A stretch of DNA of 64,000 nucleotides from Apiosordaria backusii (Eukaryota; Ascomycota; Sordariomycetes; Sordariales; Lasiosphaeriaceae). Below, piece by piece: positions 1-12,836 of the stretch. Under the pieces are notes generated by a model that saw only the letters and a list, made by a program, of their open reading frames with translations, searched no databases and had not been told where the DNA came from. A program made the translations under genes and the position numbers. The stretch is from assembly GCA_030549205.1 (NCBI GenBank), contig JAUKTV010000003.1, positions 2,728,001 through 2,792,000 of the forward strand. Direction: 5' to 3'. Numbering within the stretch: position 1 is the stretch's first letter; each line of letters opens with the position of its first letter.

Positions 1-163
1 AATCTGAAACGTGGTATAAACAGTGCACTTATTTTCTTTTCCGTCCGATGCAAAAGGGTCAAGGGAAACAGAGACCATGAAAGGGGTATTAGTGGTAAGA
101 GTCGTTGGCCAGTTTTTAGCGAGCCAGATAGGAAAAAAATGCAAAAGCAGCGGGGTGAAGCCC

Positions 164-1448
164 TTATTTGTCGATGTCCCCAAGCTCAATGCCGGGAAGC
201 GCGAGTCCCATGTCACCGTGCTGGGTCATTGGTGGCTGCGCTGAGTTGGGTTGGTAACTCAGGTGGGTTGGCGAAGCATATATATTATGATGTGCGGTTG
301 GGTACTGGTATGTCGAGATAGGGGACCTTCTAGTTCCCGGCGAGAAGGTGGACGTTGCCGAATTCGGGCCAGCAGATTGTGGCGAGATTTGCGTGTCGAG
401 GGGATGAAGAGGAGGTGGGAACGTTGCCATACCAGAGCGCATAGAAATGCCAGAGACGGCAGGTTGCGTGTGCACCGGATAGCTGGTGGTTATGGGAAGG
501 GCATGGGAGAAGGTTGCGGATACCAATGGCTCCGGCATCGTCCGAGGATTTGGGTTATGAGTGTAGTAGCCATTGTCGTAACCTGGATGATCGCCGGCCG
601 AGGAGCTATGTCGCATACGCTTCGAAGCCCTATCGTCGTACCCGAAGTCGTAGCCTCCGCTGTCGTACTGATCCAATGCGCTGGTCCTCCTACCGTGGTG
701 CTGCTGACCATTAGGACTCAGGTCGTGATTGCCCTCATGGATGTAACCCATCGACTGCGACTTCATGTCCACCTGCCCGTGAGGAGCACCGCTGGCGCCG
801 CGCTTTCTCTGAACGACCGTTCTTGAATCCTTTCGTAACCGTAGTCGCACGCCTTGGTCGCTGAAGGTCCTTGTCAGAAAGGTCGATTCCTGCAATCCGG
901 GAAAGGACTTGTTTGCATAGACCTGGAACGGATCCGTAATGCAGCTCGAAAGTTGCCAGCAATCCTTGGTCTGTGATCTGAGCTCAAAAAGAATAAACTC
1001 GATCCTGAATGTGCCCTCCCTCTTGACCGACAAATCTCCAAATACAAAAAAGCCACCCTGAGTGTTATCTGTATCTTTCAGATTGTACAGCGAGGAGACC
1101 ACGGTTCCCGCCAAATCACCTCCTTTAGCTTCTGGTCGGCGTTGTTGGTCATCGTTCTCTCCGTCCCTGGGGACCAGCTTGGCGACAAGAATGAGGTATG
1201 GGTTTTGGAGATATTTCTGGGCAGGATCTACCCTGGGAGACACATTGAGTTGTACGATGGGCGGAGGGTCCAGTGGTCGGCGATCTGTCACAAAGAATGT
1301 AAGCTGAATATTCCCAATCGACTCTCGGAAAAGACCAGAGACGACTGCACTCTTCCATACCTTTTCCTTTTGTCAGGGCTACACATCCTGTCTTTGGTTG
1401 CTGCCTTATTTTCAGCTGGTAGTCTTGGGCGGTGAGTCCTGCCATCAT
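164..1448 (-). CDS. vosA: Velvet-domain regulator, VosA-like
   Basis: Two exons, 1448..1361 and 1284..164, give 402 aa. The 76-nt intron (GTATGG...GACAG) joins ALTKGK to DRRPLDPPPIVQL, rebuilding the velvet-domain start. The velvet fold follows without a gap: YQLKIRQQPK near residue 10, RRPLDPPPIVQL near 31, FFVFGDLSVKREGTFRIEF, then DPFQVYANKSFPG. The tail is long and low-complexity, rich in Ser, Pro, His and Tyr, with a basic patch (RASKRMR) that could be a nuclear signal. A velvet domain at the very N-terminus with a long disordered tail fits VosA rather than VeA; VelB or VelC is less likely. Velvet proteins are DNA-binding regulators of sporulation, spore viability and secondary metabolism. 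The start is the first of two adjacent ATGs at 1448 and 1445; codons just upstream contain no ATG. Upstream lie about 20 kb without another gene. Assignment to VosA is by pattern only. Confidence 0.88.
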
Positions 1449-1957
1449 CTTGTCGGCGGCAGGCCTGAGGACCAACCAAAGTTCTCGACTGTATGGGAGG
1501 AGGCGTGGCCGTGGTTTGTATGGTTCCCCCGTTCTAGTGTGGAAAGACGGTCGAAACCTACCAGAAAGGTATCAGAGCCTCGGTAGCCACGGGTGAAGTG
1601 ATTCTGGTCGAAACTTTTTGTAAGTTTAGACGGAGCCAGAGTCGATCCGTGTGTGCGAGATGAATGGAAAAAACGCCACGGACCGGTGGGGTAGGGTAAG
1701 GTAGGGGGTATCGAAGATAATAGAGTTTGGCTGTGGAGAGTGGGGGTGATCACGAGGCGGTTTTAAAGTTGGCGGTGACTGATATTGTTGACGATGTGGT
1801 CTCTCAGAGGCTGCTACACTGTGTAAGCCGGGGTCCAAGGAAGCAGAACAACCGTGGAAATCGAAACACACTGTGGGCCAGTCTTAAGGCACCCGCACAG
1901 AATAAACTTGACTAAGAAGTCACGACACTGTCTACAAAGCGGGGTTGGAAGGAGGAA

Positions 1958-1978
1958 GGGAAGGAGGGGAGGGGAGGG
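1958..1978 (+). repeat. G-rich tract, G-quadruplex-type motif
   Basis: Four runs of three or four G are separated by one to four bases within a longer polypurine tract, about 510 bases upstream of the velvet ATG. The G-rich strand is the template strand for the velvet gene. Quadruplex formation is inferred from the pattern only. Confidence 0.45.
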
Positions 1979-2111
1979 AACGAAGGTATAGTAAGTATAG
2001 TTGAGAGACACATACGATACGTGAAGCCAACCTGAATGTTGGGATTGCTTCAGGTGTATGCAGGTGAGCTGCAGAGCGTGCATATGGGCCGCGAGGAGGG
2101 TCAATGGCTAA

Positions 2112-2134
2112 GGGAGAGAGGGTGAGGGTGAGGG
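2112..2134 (+). repeat. G-rich tract within a GTGAG repeat
   Basis: Four GGG runs at 2112, 2120, 2126 and 2132 are spaced by three to five bases. They begin a degenerate GTGAG/GGGTGA array that continues to about 2210. It is the second such motif within 700 bases of the velvet start codon. Confidence 0.45.
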
Positions 2135-5100
2135 TGAGTGTGAGTGTAAGTGGAGAGGATTGGGTGAGTGGTTGAGTGGGTGGGTGAGTGGATGCAACCA
2201 GACAAGGAGGGAGTCGTTCAGTGTGTCGTTCAGTGTGTCGTAGGTAGTGAGTGGCCAGGCCCTTCCAGGTTCCTTTCCCTCGTTTCTTTTCGCCTGCACC
2301 CCTTCCGTCCCGTCTTGGTGGTCTCAGGCTGGGAAGCCCTCCTGGTCTAATTCCCCGATTCCCGCTTCTCCAAGCTGGTCCTGCGTCCTGGGGCCGTCAG
2401 TCTTTATCACCCTGCGTGCTGCTGCTACACATGCAAGCCAGAGCCAGCGCGTCTCGACGACTCACGGCGATGCCAGATCAGAACCGACAGTCTCTTGTCA
2501 ACCTGACTGGTGCATGCGCCTCGGCACTGATGGAGCTGGGCCGTCACAAGGTTAGTGTTTCTGGCGGCGGCGGGGGGAGGGTTGTCGATGTCGTCAAGTC
2601 TAGTTCTGTAAGAGCCCGAGATGGAGAGAGCACACCCGGACCGGGCGTTGGGGGAGAGATAAACTTTTGAGCGCTGGACCCGAGCCGAGTCGTGGACGAG
2701 GGTGGCGTGCCCCAGGGTCAAGGCAGGATCGGCTGCAAGTGAACAGCGGACAGTTTTGGGCCGATGGCAGAGTGAAAATCCGGAGTGCGGGACAGGCCAA
2801 GCCAAGATGGCAATGCCGTGTGTCTGATGCGGGCTGACGATACGACGGTGTTTTTCAGCAGCAGAGGCGTCGACGTAAACAGCTGTCGTAGCAGCAATAT
2901 AAGGTGAGTCCAGTGGCAGGGGACGGTCCGGTCGAGATGGGGAATGATTTTCTGGAACCGGTCACACGATGGAGGATGATGCGATGGGACGAGATGGGAG
3001 ATGGAACGGGGGAAGGGACCGGGAGGTAGATGAATTACATATAGCTACCTATACCAGCATGCTAAGTCGTAGCGGAGGCACGACAAGGAAAATACAGGGC
3101 CGAAGTGCCACCCACTCAGAGCAGAGCAAGACGAACAAGGCCCTTCAAGGCTCCGAGCGGAGAGTGGATGGCAGGCAGTGGCAGGCAAAGGTGGTGGTGG
3201 ATTATACCCAGCAGATGTATTGCTATGATTGACAGGCGTGGATGACCTGGGATGTCTGGGGACATTGCTTCAGGGGGACCCCAGCAATCCGTTCCCGGCT
3301 TGATCGCGGCCGTTCGAAGAACTCCAGGCGTGCTCTGCTGCCCTGGCCTGTCACCCTGGGCTGTTCGTTAGCAGGGTCCCATGGGTCTCACCACCCCAAC
3401 ACAGCTCGAGCTGCCATTTCTTCATCTGCCATCAACCGCTCGCCAGGCAGGCATCCAGGATCGAGTGGTTCGGCGCGCGGGAACGGGAGCCCGAGCAGCG
3501 AAATAGAGCTAGACACTAGGTAAGCGACAGGGCTCCCGTCCTGGACGACAACTTTTACCTGCCACCATTTCCATCTCGCTCTTACGATCATACTCGGCTG
3601 GCGGAGCGAAATAAAAACTGCCCTACCGATTTGTCATAATTGACCTCTGCCTGTGAATCGAATGCAGGGCCAGGGTTGCAGCTTTAACCTTAGCTACCTT
3701 GCCAGAGCTACCCGTGAATACCGACTTTACCTTACCTAGGAGGAGGGTGGGAGATGTTTCGGTAGATACGACAGTGTGTGTGTATCCATAGGTAGTCCGT
3801 AGCGTAGACCGGAGTGTCTGATGGGCGGATGGGTCGAGATGCCAACGCCGCAGAGATGGCTGATTGACGGATGGAGTGCCATCTTGGCGGCGTTTGCGGT
3901 CCTGAATCTCGTTCCTCTCTGATGAGTTTTTTTTTATGTTTGTTTTTGTCCATCCCCTCCCAACCTCACCACAGTCCCGGAATCAGGTAGCTGACTTCCC
4001 CTCCCGTGGATGCATTGAATGTGCAGCCGCTAGTGGCTGGTATCGAGATGAAGGTACTTACGGCGTAGGCTTCGGGGTGTTATATTTTTACCTTTTTGTC
4101 TTTATTGACTTGATGCTGTGGAAGGAGTCCAGGGCAGCGGGTGGTGGGAGCAACCTTGGCATATCTGCCGCCACCATGGTGGACGAAGAAGTACCGAGTA
4201 CCGCCAAGAGTCCAACGACATCTGGATAAATGTGCCGAAAGTGGTCTGTGTCTGCTGGTCCGAACCCTTGGCCTGGGGTTGAAGCAGGGTTTCGACATGG
4301 GGGGGAGGTACAGCTACCCAAGTCTCTGCTACTTACCTCGAGTGTCTTTCATCGACCTTCCCCTACCCCCCGTGCAACACTCCAAACCCGTCAAAATCTT
4401 GCAACGGCACAGCTCTCCAGAATCAAGCTTTGGATTGCAATTCTTTGGTCCCTTTGATGTTGCCGCCCTGCTGCCGGTGCTGGGAATAGGATGTGACCCA
4501 TAGCCCTTTTATTACTTGCTTTCCATGCCTGGGATAGTTGTGTGGGATAGTTGTGTATAACAATATCCCCGTCGTCATGTCTTCCACACGGTGCAAGGCA
4601 AGCTTGTGCCACCACAGAGCGGGCGACTCCGGAGTTTCTTGGCCTTGAGCCACCGAGGAGGCGGTCAGCCGCAAGAGGAGAGGTGGGAAAAGATGATGTC
4701 CTGTTATGTCTGTGCTGTGCTTTTGCTTGTTGTGAGCTCCTTCTCGAACAACAGCCTGCCCCGGCATTGAACGATGCAGGATGCCCGACAGTTCCGTTCT
4801 GAGCTCTCTTGTTGTCTGTGCGCTGCAGGTTGGCATAAACACGGAGTAGACGCTAGACTTATTCTGGCCATCGCAGCTAGCTCCCGCCTCTTTTTAGACA
4901 AGAACAGGTTCACCAGAGACTTCCCCTCGTCACCCTGATGATCTCTTCGTCTGTACACGTGTAGCATTCGTCGTACATAGATGTAACAATGCCGATTTCA
5001 AACCTGCAGTTTCGGGGGTATGCATGGTTCACCCTTCGAGCCTCCGTCCTTCATCGAGCCTGCTCGAGTCTTGAGGTGTTGGGTCGTGATGAAGGGCGCG

Positions 5101-5400
5101 AGAGGTTGGTGAGATGGCAGGTGAACACTTGTAATTACGGGAGGCTTCGTCGCCGGCATTGCGGAATCCGCACTCCGGCGGGGACACATTGGATCTTTTG
5201 CCCTGTAGCTCTTCCATCAGCAAAATCTTCGCACACGCCAAAGTAGCGTGATCGGGCCAAGTGTTAGTGCATTTTATGGTGGTATTCTCCAGACGACGCG
5301 CCTCTTCATTCGCTGTGAGCAGACAGAGGCCACTGCTGCCAGGTCCTTCAGCATGCCGCCAGCCCAGGACCGGAACATAGTGTAGCAACCCCACAGCACA

Positions 5401-8400
5401 CCCCCCCCCTCACCTTAACCGGACATCATCCTCATCATGTCATCCGAACTTGTTGAACAGGGCCGGCGGACATGGCATCGATTTCCACGTGAACCATGTG
5501 GCTCGATCGAGAGTCGTTGGCAGGATCGCCGCTTCTTTGCTTGGAATGGAAGCCAGCATGAGTCAAAGTTTCATGCCCAGCCTTCGAGAATTACAGAATC
5601 CTTCTTTTCCTCGCCCTCGCTCAGACTGCTCGTCAAAGCGTTTGCATCATCGCACCAGCCTCGCACATGGCAGATTTTCAGGAACAGGCAGAGGCAGTCC
5701 GCTAATGCAAGAGCGGCACCTGTTGAAGAGCGGAGGGCCAGTGTTTCGCCTCGCCTCGTGGCGCATTGCAGAGAGAGGACACACAGTCGCGACAAGTCGT
5801 CTTGTTGGACATGGCAGCAGCCCTGTCTGTTCCTTGCACACCACCTCTCGGCGATGGCTTGGAGGGTCGATGCAACATCAACAGCACCCTCTCCGGCCTG
5901 TAAATGGAACCAATACCAGCTCCTCGCAGGAGCTCTTATGTTAATTGGAGCCGGGGCGTATCGGCGTGCATGCCACTGCTTGAAAAGGTGCGCTCGCGTC
6001 CAGCTATCGGTCTCTGAACAAGCTCAAAGGTCAAGAGTATCTGCTGACTCGGTGAGCCAAGAGGGACCTTGGAGTTCCGCGGTGGCTTGATGATGGAATG
6101 ATCTGTCATCAATGTCGCCGCCGGCCGGACGAGACGCAGGATTCGAGCCATCCTCGATCCATGATTGGCGTTTTCGAACATCTTGAGGAATCTTCGACAA
6201 AAGGAGGTCAAAGCGATGGAAAATGTCCGTTGTGTTGCCCCCTTCAGGCTCCAGATGACATATTGCAGGGGTCGGGGGACAGCTTGACAATGGCCATGCT
6301 GGAACTGCATACGCACGCACTCGATCCCTCGCTCTCCGCTCCAAACGAATCTGGTTTGCAGCCCTTCATTGAAGTCGAAATCGACATGTTTCAGCTCGGT
6401 TCACATGCGCGTTCACCAACCCGGAAACAGGCTGTTGCTATGCGTGCTGTCCCTCCATCCCGCCTCTCCGAGTTCATGTCGGGGATCCCCCAGCCTTTGC
6501 CCCCTCACCGGGAACGCCGCGTTGCCGCTTGTTGAGCATGAAAGAAGCTTGTTTGTTGGTGGTCATAGTGGTGCCGTGGGTGTCGATATCGCAAACGGGG
6601 ACTTTGTTGATGGGGTTTTCCCCACTAGATAGCTTCTGATTGCTGTGGGTGCCGCTCTTGAGTGAACCAAGGGACTGTCCTGACCGTTTTCTGGAGAACG
6701 CTGCTGCTCGCAGGCTCAACCCTTCGTTGCAAATCTTGGTTCCCATGTGCCAGGCCCGCCCGACTAGGGATAGTTGGTGGTATTCTCCCCAGACACGCCG
6801 TTCAGCCCGCGCTGCACCAGCCACGCTGGCGGCGGCAGTGGCCAATCGTCAATTGTTGCTCCTCAACCGCCGGCTGCAGTCACCCGTCCGAGTGCCGACG
6901 ACAGGCCTGAAGTCCGGACACTTGGCAGCGCCGTTTTGGTGTCTTCCAGTCTTTGTAGGATCAGTTAACGGCTAGGATAGGCCAGAGCAACACTCAGAAT
7001 ATTTCGTGGCCTTATTTCCATCCCGTGCGCACAGTCGTCAGCTACTGGCAAATCGGCCCTTCGAGTCCAAAGGGCCAATGGCATTCGTCGAGTCATTTTG
7101 GGCTTTCTTCTTGATCAGAGCCAGCCTTGCCTGCCCCACCAGTTGCAAAGCCTTGTGGAGAAGGTCTCAGACTTGCACTTGGCATTTTGAGAAGTGGATC
7201 CAGATCTGCGCGTACACTACACTACACTACACTGGCAGGACGAGATGGCACTTCACCATCTGACGAGACTTCCTTCGAGTGCTTCGTATGTACACTCGAT
7301 GAGGACGGGATGAGAAGAAGGCGTCAACGGAAATGCAGTTATCGGCATCACTCCGGGAGCTCATGCCCTTCGGCATCAATAGCCTGAGCTTCGGGTGGGA
7401 TCTAGCCGAGCACCCCTCACCAACCTGGAAGGCTTGCAGCCCTTCCAATCGGCAGCCTCCCGCTCCCTCCATGCACACCTTTATCGGATAACACACAAAA
7501 GCAAACATCAAAAGCAAAAAAAAAGAGCAACCTCCGGGCCATAGACAAGCATTCCGATGGGCTGCTGCCAAGTACCGGTGTATGTAAATATTGGCAGTCA
7601 CCCCAGTCACTGTAAGCTCTGTCTCAACACCACCACAGTCTCACCCAGCTGACTTAATTCCAGGCTTTTTTGCTTCAGAAAGCTGCCAAGATGTACGAGT
7701 CCTGCGATCTGCAGAGCTTCATGCAGCAAACCCCCTTCCTCTCAAGCTGATGCTCTGGCGACGACGATCTTCTCATCGCTGCCATTAACGGGACAACCAC
7801 CAGCAACCAGCCTTGTCTAGACGAATCGCCGCTTTTCAGGTCTGCTTGCCCATCGTGGTAGCTTGTCCCTTTCTTCGCCTGTTCCCGTCCGCTACCACCA
7901 AAAGCTTGTGCTTCGAACCTGGTATAATTATTGTTCCGTCTCACGAGCACAGCACAGCCAGTAAGGTATTCAACTGCCGATATATACATCCGAGTAACCT
8001 TTTCATGATGCCCTCGATAACAACGCAAGCTACTTCCATGCTTCACCGCTGGGGGGGGGGGGGGCGTCTGTAATTGTGTTGTTTCATCGTGCATATTGGG
8101 GGCATATTTCCCGGCTACCTGAGCCGTGCAGGGCGGGAAGACTTGCTTTCTCGACTTCGCTCAGGCCGACAGCTTTTGGGGCTGTTGACTTGGTTTCTAT
8201 CACTTCTTGTTCGATCATGCTATTCCGTCCCCGGTCAGCCCCGACTTGACAGCAGAGAGACCTGGCAGGTAGGCACACCACCGAGATGCACGTTGGATTC
8301 GTCAGCATACGCTCGTAAGAGCTTTGCTGGACAGATTGTGCCTGTCATGAGCTATTCCCAGCCCCGCTTGGTATGCAGGGAGCTGCATTGCAAGTCATCC

Positions 8401-9300
8401 TACGGCAGACGCCTTCTCTCAACATCAACAACACACATGGGCGGATTACAATCTTGTTTGGGCGAGATTAGGAGTCGCCATGCCACTAAACCTGCTCGAA
8501 GACGGTCTACCGGGGAAGAGAACGGTCAGCAGAGGCCACGACTCGCCTAAAGTCAGCAAGCGGCGCCGTGCAACTGAATGAGCAAAATCCAACCACAGAG
8601 GACGAAAAGCTACATAACTATGTACCCCTCCTTCTATCGTGTGTGGCATTCGCCATGTTGCATTCTTCTTCTCAATATGGATGTGTGCGACGCCTTACCA
8701 TGCCAAATTCGGGTGTGGGTGTGGGTTGAGAGGAGCCAATGGCAAGCAGGGTCCTTATCCCTTGGGACCTATATCACAGGTATTAAGATCACTTCAACTT
8801 CGAACCCGCCTCTCTCAAACCCTCCATTTGCTGGACTTAGCCGTGCCGCCCTCTCAAGCTTCCCCGGTTCATGCCTTCTCGCTCTCTTTGCCCATTCCCA
8901 AGGCGAAGAACAGCAAGTGGAGGACCAAGAGGGGGCGGATCCGCCGATTCCGTCTGATGAAACCGCATTTGCGAGCTCCCTTCCGGTCAACACCCGGTCC
9001 TGCAACCCGGCACGAAAGGAGACTGTCTCCGCATCGTTTGACCCCTCCATCCGGCAGCCTACGAACAAGGCCAAGCTCATTCGGTAGACTGCCAGAAGTT
9101 GGGCTGCTTTCCACATGGTAGATCGCAGCATTTTCCGATCGCCGGCCTTCCATGCGTTCCACCTCACTATTCACCGCATTCGTCCTCGGCCAGCGCAGTT
9201 TCGGATTGTTGATCAGATCGCCGGAAGGCATCTAGAAGGTTTGCCCTGGCAACGTTGGTAGCCTCAATTCTTGGCTGATTCTTTACTTGGTGGCATCAAA
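5401..9300. other. Gene-free stretch with overlapping chance ORFs
   Basis: Several ORFs of 130-217 codons overlap here in different frames and on both strands. The longest is 5437..6090 on the + strand, and another at 6098..6535 follows in a different frame. None shows a known domain, a signal peptide or splice sites that would join them. Overlap in many frames is what GC-balanced non-coding DNA produces. A run of 14 G at 8051-8064 is the only conspicuous simple repeat. An unrecognised gene or a long non-coding RNA cannot be excluded. Confidence 0.5.
8051..8064 (+). repeat. Poly-G run, 14 bases
   Basis: An uninterrupted run of 14 G lies in the gene-free stretch. Such runs are prone to length error in sequencing. 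Confidence 0.9.
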
Positions 9301-12300
9301 TTCGAGAAAAGCCACACACAAAACACATTAGCAACTGGGCCTTCGATCTTGATGACCTGACCACCCTCAGTACATGCTCTTGTGCTCTGAGGTGTGGAAT
9401 AAGCACGCCCTAGCCTTTCAAGCCGCGGTCCCGGAAGCGCTAACTCCCGCTTGAGGTGCCGTCTTGATATCCGATAGATGACTTGTACCCTGCGCATGCA
9501 TCGCAGTTCGCCATATTCCTTTCAGGGGAAAATGCCCTGAAAGGGCTCTATTTAGCGGCATTTATGGTAATTAAATACAGCCACTGGACCATGCCTCTTC
9601 GTCCTTGAATGAGGGCCATACCGTTCCTATGGTGTGCCATGCTAGCAAGTAATCTGTCAACGAGGTCTGATCGTTCAAACTAAAACCTCTTTTGCAAATC
9701 TAGCAATTGCTTAGTCGAACCGAGACCTTAATTCCGTTCGGCATACGGTGAACTGTTAAACACCGCGGCCATGGAATGGGCTTTGATGGTGGCCATGGCA
9801 AAGGCAGTCTGGATGTCTCTTCCCCGGCTTTCCTGTGGGTGTTATGTCAACGTGCCGCTGTCCAGACTCTTGCGGGTCCCATCAAGAGCAACCAACCCCA
9901 CCGCGACCTGTACTGTGTTGATGACATTGGAACACCCGGCAAAGGCCCTTTCCACCTCATGCTATATTGGACACCACTGAGCCACTGCTACAACAGGCCC
10001 TATCCACAGGCAAGGGACAAGAGTCAACACTTCCGGTAGCGACTCTCCAGAGTCGAGGCTTTCTCTCGCCTAGTACCCAACCTTCATGCTGGGCAATCTC
10101 GTCTACCCAAGAGTTGGTCAGTCGTTTGCCGCTCATCTTACCGCCGGGGGTTCAAATCATGGGGACAAGTCCCCAATATGAGCTTGTTTTCTGGCGCGCT
10201 GGCTGGCCCTCTTCGCTTGCTGGCCCTGCCTGTGCGAGTTAATTTGCGTCCCGCAGTTTACTACCCGCTTCGCGTCCAAATATCGCTCATCTAGGGAGCC
10301 AAAAATATCGCCATGTATATGAGCGACGGGCGGTCCTGCATTTCAATATCGATATATTCTTGAGGCTCTTGTGGGTCCAGCCGTAGGACGACAGCTGGCT
10401 GTGCGTTGGGTTGGCGAGAAACACGCTGTGGTGGCGATAACAGGGAGGCAAACAGTCCCCTGGATATGATGACTGCATTCTGGTGGTAGATCGTTACCTG
10501 CCAGGCATTCCCTCCCCGCAATTGCTATCCCAGACGACTTTTTCCATTCCTTCCCTTTCCCCTGGGTCGCGGAGATGACAGAATTCTGTCACCAGATTGC
10601 TGGAAGGCGTCCCTTCATCATGCCTACAACATCCCTGAACTTGGCAGAGAGGCCCCAAAGCTGATGAAGCCAAGATGCGAACTGGAGCTGGGCTGCTGGA
10701 CGTGCCAGTCGGTCTCATTTGGCCCGATTGTGTCATCCCAACAGTACCAAAAAGCCTTCCAACGGAGCAATCTTGGACCGAAATAGTCTCCAGCAGCGCC
10801 GGTTGACACCAAACAACCTCGTCAACAGCTTGGCCAGGTCCTCCATTTCTCGGTCGACCGATTACTCCTCATCGCCAGCAGACTGGCATCCACCTCGGAC
10901 ACCTCCCCGAACCCGAGTTGACGCAGAGCAGAGCTTGACTTGTCTCTTCCATGGTCCATCACTCCTTTCAGGTCCTCCCAACACATGGCTCGATCTCATC
11001 TGACAGTCGGTTATCTCTGCCGTTGGGGCCGTCCCTTGAAATTTGTGATCAAGCTGTTTGGCCCACTCCGCGGAAGGCTGGCCAGGTCATGCTGGATGGG
11101 TTGGTGGCGTTGTCTAGACCGTGCAAGTCAGGCACAACGGGCAAGTTGTCCATGCCTTACGAACAAAGAATAGATGAGGTCCGGAACATAACTCGAGGCC
11201 TACAAAGTTCACTTTCATCGTTGCCAGCAGTGGTAGACGGAGGGTTTGTTTACTTTTACTATCCATCTTTGCCCCGAGTGGGGAATTATGAGCAGTCTCG
11301 TCCTTTGCCCTTATTCCTACCTTTTGGTTTGATCATTGTTTGAGATATTTGCGGTGCATGGGCACTTTTGTGTTCGCTTCACCATCACACTGCAACTTTG
11401 GCCCCTTTGTGTTTTGGCGGTTGGACCTGAGCCTGGGCCCGTGATGGATTCGAGTGTCTCCTGATATTCTGTACACGAACCACTATTCCATATCCCCCTC
11501 CCCGTCTGTCCTGAGAATTAATTCTCTTCCTCTTTAGCGTCCCTTACAAAAACATCAATACTGTCTTTGAAGAGGTGTCAAAAATCCACTCAGCAAGCCA
11601 AGCTTTTTTTTTCTGCCTTCATCAGAGTGACATCGGAGCTATGGCTTGTGGGTGGAACGGTGGGCAGGTTGCGTACGTCCTTATCAGATGGATGATATAG
11701 ACTGTCTGGACCAGTCCAACGCCTCAAGGGCATTCTTGTTTCCACTCCTCTCACACCACCCCAAAAACCAAAGAGCAGGCCGGTCTGGTTGCGTGTTCCC
11801 GCTTTTCCGGGCCTTTCGGCTGTCAGTGCCGCCTCCGCAAACATGTCCTTGTTCCCTTTCCCCAGAGGTTTTGCCGCAATATAACCATGGGAGAAGCAAG
11901 ACAGGTCACGATGGGGTGAGGAATTGCAGGGGAACCAGGGAAAGATCTGGGGAATGCCTGGCCGTTCAATCTGGCAAGCTGTTTTTAGCTGTTTTGATAC
12001 GAAGGTATTTCAATGGCACGTATATTACTGGAGATATGTGCGCACGTCCATAACATACACACAATGACGGAATGCTTGTTAGTATGGCAGCAGTGGAAAC
12101 CTCATCGATATAATATCTTAGTAGTTCTCTGATATACCTACACTACACTATATTCTCGTATTGGGACTTGTGCATATTCTGCCTGTTTTGCTCAGGTTGC
12201 TCAGGTCTGCATGTTTCAGGTATCGCTGCACAAGAAGACAGCCACCTGCAGTTCGCGTCAACATCAACGGCTCATCAGAGATATACACGTGGTTTTTCTT

Positions 12301-12433
12301 GCAAGGGTCATGCACTACACCAAGTTGAGAATAAGAGGGACATGTCTATCTAGAGTGCTTCCGATCTTGCTGTTTCTAGCTGCAGATGCATGCAGATTAG
12401 ACATGTGTTGAAACGATTATGTGGTGTAGTAAG

Positions 12434-12456
12434 CACCACCACCACCACCACCACCA
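12434..12456 (+). repeat. CAC trinucleotide microsatellite
   Basis: About seven perfect CAC units in non-coding DNA. Confidence 0.85.
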
Positions 12457-12793
12457 TCGTGCCATTCACATATCTGGACCTGCTACTAGTGAGGGGCAGA
12501 GGTCGAGAGGTCGTTCCCTATCCGGTCAGACTGCTTCGCTACCACGTTTTCCTCGGCGGTTCACCCCCCCACAACCCACACGCACAGACACACACCTTTT
12601 CTTCTTTCCGTCTCCAAAAGTAATGGTGGTGGTGATGTAGAACGTTTTATTGTACTCAGTGCCGAACAGAGGTTGAGGGCTCTGGTCAATGGTTCCCGAG
12701 AGGGTTCCCATTTGGGAAGAGGACAGGAGGAAAGCAGACACACCAGCAAGCGGACCACACCGTTGACATCCCGCAGTAAGCACGCTCGGACCT

Positions 12794-12836
12794 CCTACCT
12801 ACATATCTACCTACCTACCTACCTACCTACCTACCC
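12794..12836 (+). repeat. CTAC tetranucleotide microsatellite
   Basis: Eight or more CTAC units with a few interruptions at the left end. The same CTAC word recurs as a short array at 37487-37512 and as scattered copies around 19.8-20.7 kb. Confidence 0.85.

Larger units (their letters stand above)
1449..5400. other. Gene-free stretch, upstream side of the velvet gene
   Basis: No ORF here has a recognisable domain or a convincing exon chain. The first 700 bases upstream of the velvet start probably hold its promoter and 5' leader. They include a purine-rich tract at about 1941-1985 and a GTGAG-rich tract at about 2112-2210, both with runs of three or more G on the + strand. A short direct repeat (GTTCAGTGTGTC, twice) lies at 2216-2240. 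The rest is mid-GC, unremarkable sequence. Confidence 0.6.

Noticed and set aside
5437..6535. ORFs of 217 and 145 codons in adjacent frames on the + strand
   Set aside because: No recognisable domain, no splice sites joining them in a sensible way, and several other ORFs of similar size overlap in other frames.
8578..9231. Four overlapping ORFs of 120-169 codons on both strands
   Set aside because: Overlap in many frames with no domain is what stop-poor non-coding DNA gives.
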